Positions 62,676-64,000 of a DNA stretch of 64,000 nt are shown piece after piece (the first letter of the stretch is position 1; every line of letters starts with the position of its first letter). The DNA is taken from NCBI RefSeq assembly GCF_017744135.1, contig NZ_JAGHQU010000003.1:1-64000 (forward strand), in the 5' to 3' direction. The notes under the pieces were generated by a model. The model worked only from the letters and a program-made list of their open reading frames with translations, was not told the origin of the DNA and searched no databases. Source of the stretch: Endozoicomonas sp. G2_2. Its GTDB lineage: Bacteria; Pseudomonadota; Gammaproteobacteria; Nevskiales; Salinisphaeraceae. Both the position numbers and the translations under genes were made by a program.

Positions 62676-64000
62676 ATGCCGCAGCAGTCCGCACGCACGT
62701 CCGAGGCCGTCGACCGGGATGCTCTGCACCGCGACGTTATCGTCATCGGCGCCGGGTTTTCGGGTATCAACGCGGGGATCCGTCTCAAGGCCGAGGGCAT
62801 TACCGATTTCATCATCCTCGAGCGGGCAGACGATGTCGGCGGCACTTGGCGTGACAACACCTACCCGGGTTGTGCCTGCGACGTGCCCTCGCATCTGTAT
62901 TCCTACTCCTTCGAGCAGAACCCGGACTGGTCGACGACCTATTCCGGTTCGGCGGAAATCCAGGCCTATATCCAGCACTGTGCCGAGAAATACGGCCTGC
63001 ACGAACACCTGTATTTCGGCGTGGGCATCGCGCACGCCGCCTTCGACGACGACCGTGGGCTCTGGCATCTAACGGCCGACGACGGGGCCGTATACACCGC
63101 GCGCGCAGTGATTTCGGCGGTGGGCGGGCTCGTCGAGCCGTCCACGCCGAACTTCGCTGGCATGGACGCATTCACCGGCGAGATCATGCACACCGCGCGC
63201 TGGAAGCACGATGTATCGCTGGCCGGCAAGAAGGTCGTGATCATCGGCACCGGCGCCAGCGGTATTCAGGTGATTCCGTCGATCGCACCGGAGGTCGATC
63301 GGCTGACCGTCATTCAGCGCAGCGCGCCCTACGTACTGCCCAAGGCCGACAAGGCCCTGCCGGAACTGATGAAGAAAACGTTTCGGCGTCTGCCGTTTGC
63401 GCAAACCGCCTTCCGACGCGCGATCCTGGCGATCACGGAAGGGCTGGTCGGCCCGGCCGTGATTCTCGACTCGCCGCTGGCCACCGGCATGAAGAAGCTC
63501 GCCCTCTGGAACATGCGCTCGGCGGTCAAGGATCCGGTGCTGCGCGAAGAACTCACGCCGGACTACGAAATCGGCTGCAAGCGGGTGCTGTTCGCCAGCA
63601 ACTACTATCCCGCGCTCACCCGGGACAATGTGTCGGTGGAGACCGAAGGCGTGGATCGTTTCACCGCCAACGGCGTACGTCTCGCCGACGGGCGCGAGCT
63701 CGAAGCCGACGTCGTGATCACCGCGACCGGCTTCAAGATCAATATCGCCGAGCCGCCGTTTCCCATTTTCGGTAACAACGGTGAATCGCTGGCAGACAAA
63801 TGGGCCGGGCCGGGCGGCAAGGCCTACAAGGGCGTGGCCACGGCCGGCGTGCCCAACTGGTTCTTCATGCTTGGGCCGAACACCGGGCCCGGTCACACCT
63901 CGGTGCTTATTTATACCGAAGCCCAGGCGCGCTATATCACCCAGGCGATCCGTACCCTGCTGAAGCAGGATCTCACCGCCATCGCGGTCAAACCGAAAGT
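62676..64000 (+). CDS. Flavin-containing monooxygenase, Baeyer-Villiger type (3' end beyond the window)
   Basis: An open frame of at least 441 codons starting at ATG 62676 with AGGAG in front. The FAD loop is GAGFSG (25-30), followed by GGTWRDNTYPGCACDV, typical of class B flavoprotein monooxygenases. The Baeyer-Villiger fingerprint FxGxxxHTxxW is present as FTGEIMHTARW (166-176). A second Rossmann loop GTGASG (191-196) binds NADPH. These enzymes insert oxygen into ketones or oxidise nitrogen or sulfur compounds with NADPH and oxygen. The C-terminus is missing, so size cannot be checked. It stands 82 bases after the permease gene, possibly in one operon. Confidence 0.88.
   Translation, partial: MPQQSARTSEAVDRDALHRDVIVIGAGFSGINAGIRLKAEGITDFIILERADDVGGTWRDNTYPGCACDVPSHLYSYSFEQNPDWSTTYSGSAEIQAYIQHCAEKYGLHEHLYFGVGIAHAAFDDDRGLWHLTADDGAVYTARAVISAVGGLVEPSTPNFAGMDAFTGEIMHTARWKHDVSLAGKKVVIIGTGASGIQVIPSIAPEVDRLTVIQRSAPYVLPKADKALPELMKKTFRRLPFAQTAFRRAILAITEGLVGPAVILDSPLATGMKKLALWNMRSAVKDPVLREELTPDYEIGCKRVLFASNYYPALTRDNVSVETEGVDRFTANGVRLADGRELEADVVITATGFKINIAEPPFPIFGNNGESLADKWAGPGGKAYKGVATAGVPNWFFMLGPNTGPGHTSVLIYTEAQARYITQAIRTLLKQDLTAIAVKPK

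Overview
The window is GC-rich, densely coding bacterial DNA from a free-living, probably halophilic or halotolerant gammaproteobacterium. The two-step glycine methylation route to betaine, a long-tailed BCCT choline/betaine carrier, two TRAP systems, a TonB/ExbBD set and the overall gene families fit marine genera such as Salinisphaera. The genus is an inference from gene content, not a measured match. No rRNA, tRNA, CRISPR array, prophage or transposase was found.

Layout. 0-2.6 kb: an SDR pseudogene broken by an amber codon and cut at its 3' end, a block of long hairpins, then the betaine-synthesis methyltransferases SDMT and GSMT. 2.9-9.8 kb: a ligase-associated DNA repair operon (ATP-dependent ligase, small membrane protein, DEXH helicase, PdeM nuclease) translationally coupled to a MATE exporter. 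9.8-15 kb: a DUF2057 lipoprotein, DjlA, a MAPEG protein, and a LysR regulator divergent from a pirin/WrbA/nitroreductase row. 15-21.8 kb: BetT-like carrier, rhomboid protease, Ohr, and a TRAP system whose binding protein and permeases converge. 22-30.8 kb: a HerA-like ATPase frameshifted by a 10-bp duplication, a penicillin-acylase-family lipoprotein, a small lipoprotein, a decayed VOC gene, and a TonB-ExbD-ExbD-ExbB operon with a possible Fur box. 31-41.4 kb: acetyl-CoA synthetase, thiolase, an RND tripartite efflux operon and an HNH nuclease. 41.6-52 kb: DUF4197, then a molybdenum-formate block (mobA, moeA, OFA-type MFS carrier with a 44-residue partner, cysteine-type formate dehydrogenase, DUF1641 protein, AEC carrier, fdhD). 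52-56 kb: a TAXI-type TRAP system with DUF1850. 56-64 kb: a PF10118 hydrolase, a 606-bp noncoding element with 70-bp inverted ends, a DMT exporter divergent from a LysR regulator, upp, a small lipoprotein, a uracil/xanthine permease and a Baeyer-Villiger-type monooxygenase running off the right edge.

Functional themes: osmoprotection (GSMT/SDMT plus BCCT), DNA end repair, redox and electrophile defence (pirin, WrbA, nitroreductase, Ohr, MAPEG), iron-type energised uptake, multidrug efflux, acetate and formate metabolism, and pyrimidine salvage. The less ordinary signals are the tandem-duplication frameshift in the ATPase gene, the long-TIR noncoding element, two copies of a CGCAAAG-type palindromic repeat, the paired long hairpins near the left end, and the micro-subunit formate cluster.
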